In this document: piece after piece, positions 60,187-60,905 of the stretch
Position numbering within the stretch: position 1 is the first letter of the stretch
Layout: every line of letters begins with the position of its first letter
From: Gammaproteobacteria bacterium
GTDB taxonomy: Bacteria; Pseudomonadota; Gammaproteobacteria; GCA-001735895
Assembly (NCBI GenBank): GCA_022340305.1
Contig: JAJDOF010000063.1
Coordinates: 1-60,905 of the forward strand
DNA length: 60,905 nt
Direction: 5' to 3'
Made by a program: the position numbers and the translations under genes
The notes under the pieces: model-generated
What the model was told of the DNA's origin: nothing
The model's input: only the letters and a program-made list of their open reading frames with translations
Database searches by the model: none

Positions 60187-60905
60187 TGAGAAAAGTTCTG
60201 GTTATGATCGCCTGCCTGATGGTTCCGACACTGGGCTGGGGCGCAGCCGGTGGGTATACCTTTCCGAATGACAAGATCGAAATCGACTGGAACGACAAGG
60301 CAGCGATGCAGCGAGGTGCGCGTACCTTCGTCAACTATTGCATGAGTTGCCATTCGGCGGAGTATTCGCGCTATAACCGTGTCGGCGCTGACCTCGGAAT
60401 CCCCGACGATGTGGTGCTCGACAACCTGGTCTTCACCACCGATCTGAAAGGTGACAGAACCAAGGTCGGCGAACTGATGAAAATCACGATGTCGACCGCC
60501 TACGCCGAAGAGGCGTTTGGAATCGCGCCGCCAGACCTGTCGCTGATCGCGCGTTCGCGTGGCGTCAACTGGCTCTACAACTATCTGCGCGGGTTTTATA
60601 TCGACGATAGTCGTGAGGGGCTAGGAGTGAACAACGGAGTTTTCGCCAATGTCGGTATGCCGCATGTATTGGCCGAATTGCAGGGCCTGCAAATTCCCAA
60701 ATATCGCAGCGAGGCCGATGGGCATGGTGGTGAACACGAAATACTTGTCGGTTTCGAAATAATAAAACCGGGATCGATGAGCAAGTCAGAGTACGACAAT
60801 ACCATTCACGACCTGGTGGCTTTTCTCGATTATCTCGCCGAGCCCTACAAGCAGACTCGTAAAAACGTGGGTACCGGCGTCATCATTTTTCTGTTCGTAT
60901 TCCTG
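60186..60905 (+). CDS. petC: Cytochrome c1 (cut by the window end)
   Basis: Haem-c subunit of complex III. The 240 visible residues have a signal peptide (MRKVLVMIACLMVPTLGWGA), haem site CMSCH at 52-56, the axial-ligand region NVGMPHVL and the start of the C-terminal anchor (GTGVIIFLFVFL). Its start overlaps the petB stop (TAATG). The frame is open at the window edge, so the end is missing only by cropping. Confidence 0.96.
   Translation, partial: MRKVLVMIACLMVPTLGWGAAGGYTFPNDKIEIDWNDKAAMQRGARTFVNYCMSCHSAEYSRYNRVGADLGIPDDVVLDNLVFTTDLKGDRTKVGELMKITMSTAYAEEAFGIAPPDLSLIARSRGVNWLYNYLRGFYIDDSREGLGVNNGVFANVGMPHVLAELQGLQIPKYRSEADGHGGEHEILVGFEIIKPGSMSKSEYDNTIHDLVAFLDYLAEPYKQTRKNVGTGVIIFLFVFL

Overview
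The window looks like a stretch of a gammaproteobacterial chromosome, probably from an uncultured or little-studied marine or sediment lineage; I cannot fix the order from sequence alone. The grounds are the kdsD-kdsC-lptC-lptA-lptB-rpoN-hpf-ptsN order, FabA, a class Ia ribonucleotide reductase with NrdR boxes, and a degS-nif3-petABC block. I found no rRNA, tRNA, CRISPR array, transposase or integrase.

Layout. 1-2.2 kb: rho and a deoxyinosine/uracil-type DNA glycosylase, set among three copies of a 19-bp repeat. 2.2-6.2 kb: small metabolic genes (zincin-like peptidase, GFA enzyme, aminotransferase, glyoxalase I, SDR). 6.2-15.9 kb: an accessory low-oxygen/carbon-storage island with phosphoketolase, an unusual Hsp20 with a histone-H1-like tail, a frameshifted fragment of alpha-glucan phosphorylase, PHA synthase and a P-type cation ATPase. 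FNR/ANR-like palindromes lie in front of several of these units, and parts of the island are decaying. 16.5-17.6 kb: a two-subunit sulfopyruvate-decarboxylase-like enzyme. 17.6-21.9 kb: an SDR and envelope genes (GT39, VTT/TVP38, GT2). 22.3-26.7 kb: nrdB and nrdA behind a promoter with two NrdR boxes and DnaA boxes. 26.9-39.0 kb: a ROK sugar kinase, then a long leftward series: mgtE, an HPr/EIIA/RapZ/HprK/PtsN regulatory PTS, hpf, rpoN, the Lpt and Kds LPS genes, a Na/Ca exchanger and fabA. 39.2-44.6 kb rightward: a TolC-like protein, an MlaC-like protein, murA, hisG, hisD.

44.6-53.4 kb is the most interesting part. A leftward operon encodes a b-type membrane protein, a 21-haem cytochrome, a 9-haem cytochrome and a SPOR/beta-barrel outer-membrane protein. 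Divergent from it are a membrane-anchored ferredoxin/flavin oxidoreductase with an odd domain order and an exported Sel1/ankyrin protein. Together they could form an electron path from the cytosol through the inner membrane and periplasm to an outer-membrane barrel. That is inference: no substrate or terminal reductase is visible.

53.5-56.3 kb: paired palindromes around a terminator, a DUF6502/DUF5666 gene pair and a REPIN-like inverted repeat. 56.3 kb to the end: a DegS-type protease, a Nif3 protein and petA-petB-petC of the cytochrome bc1 complex, petC being cut by the window edge.
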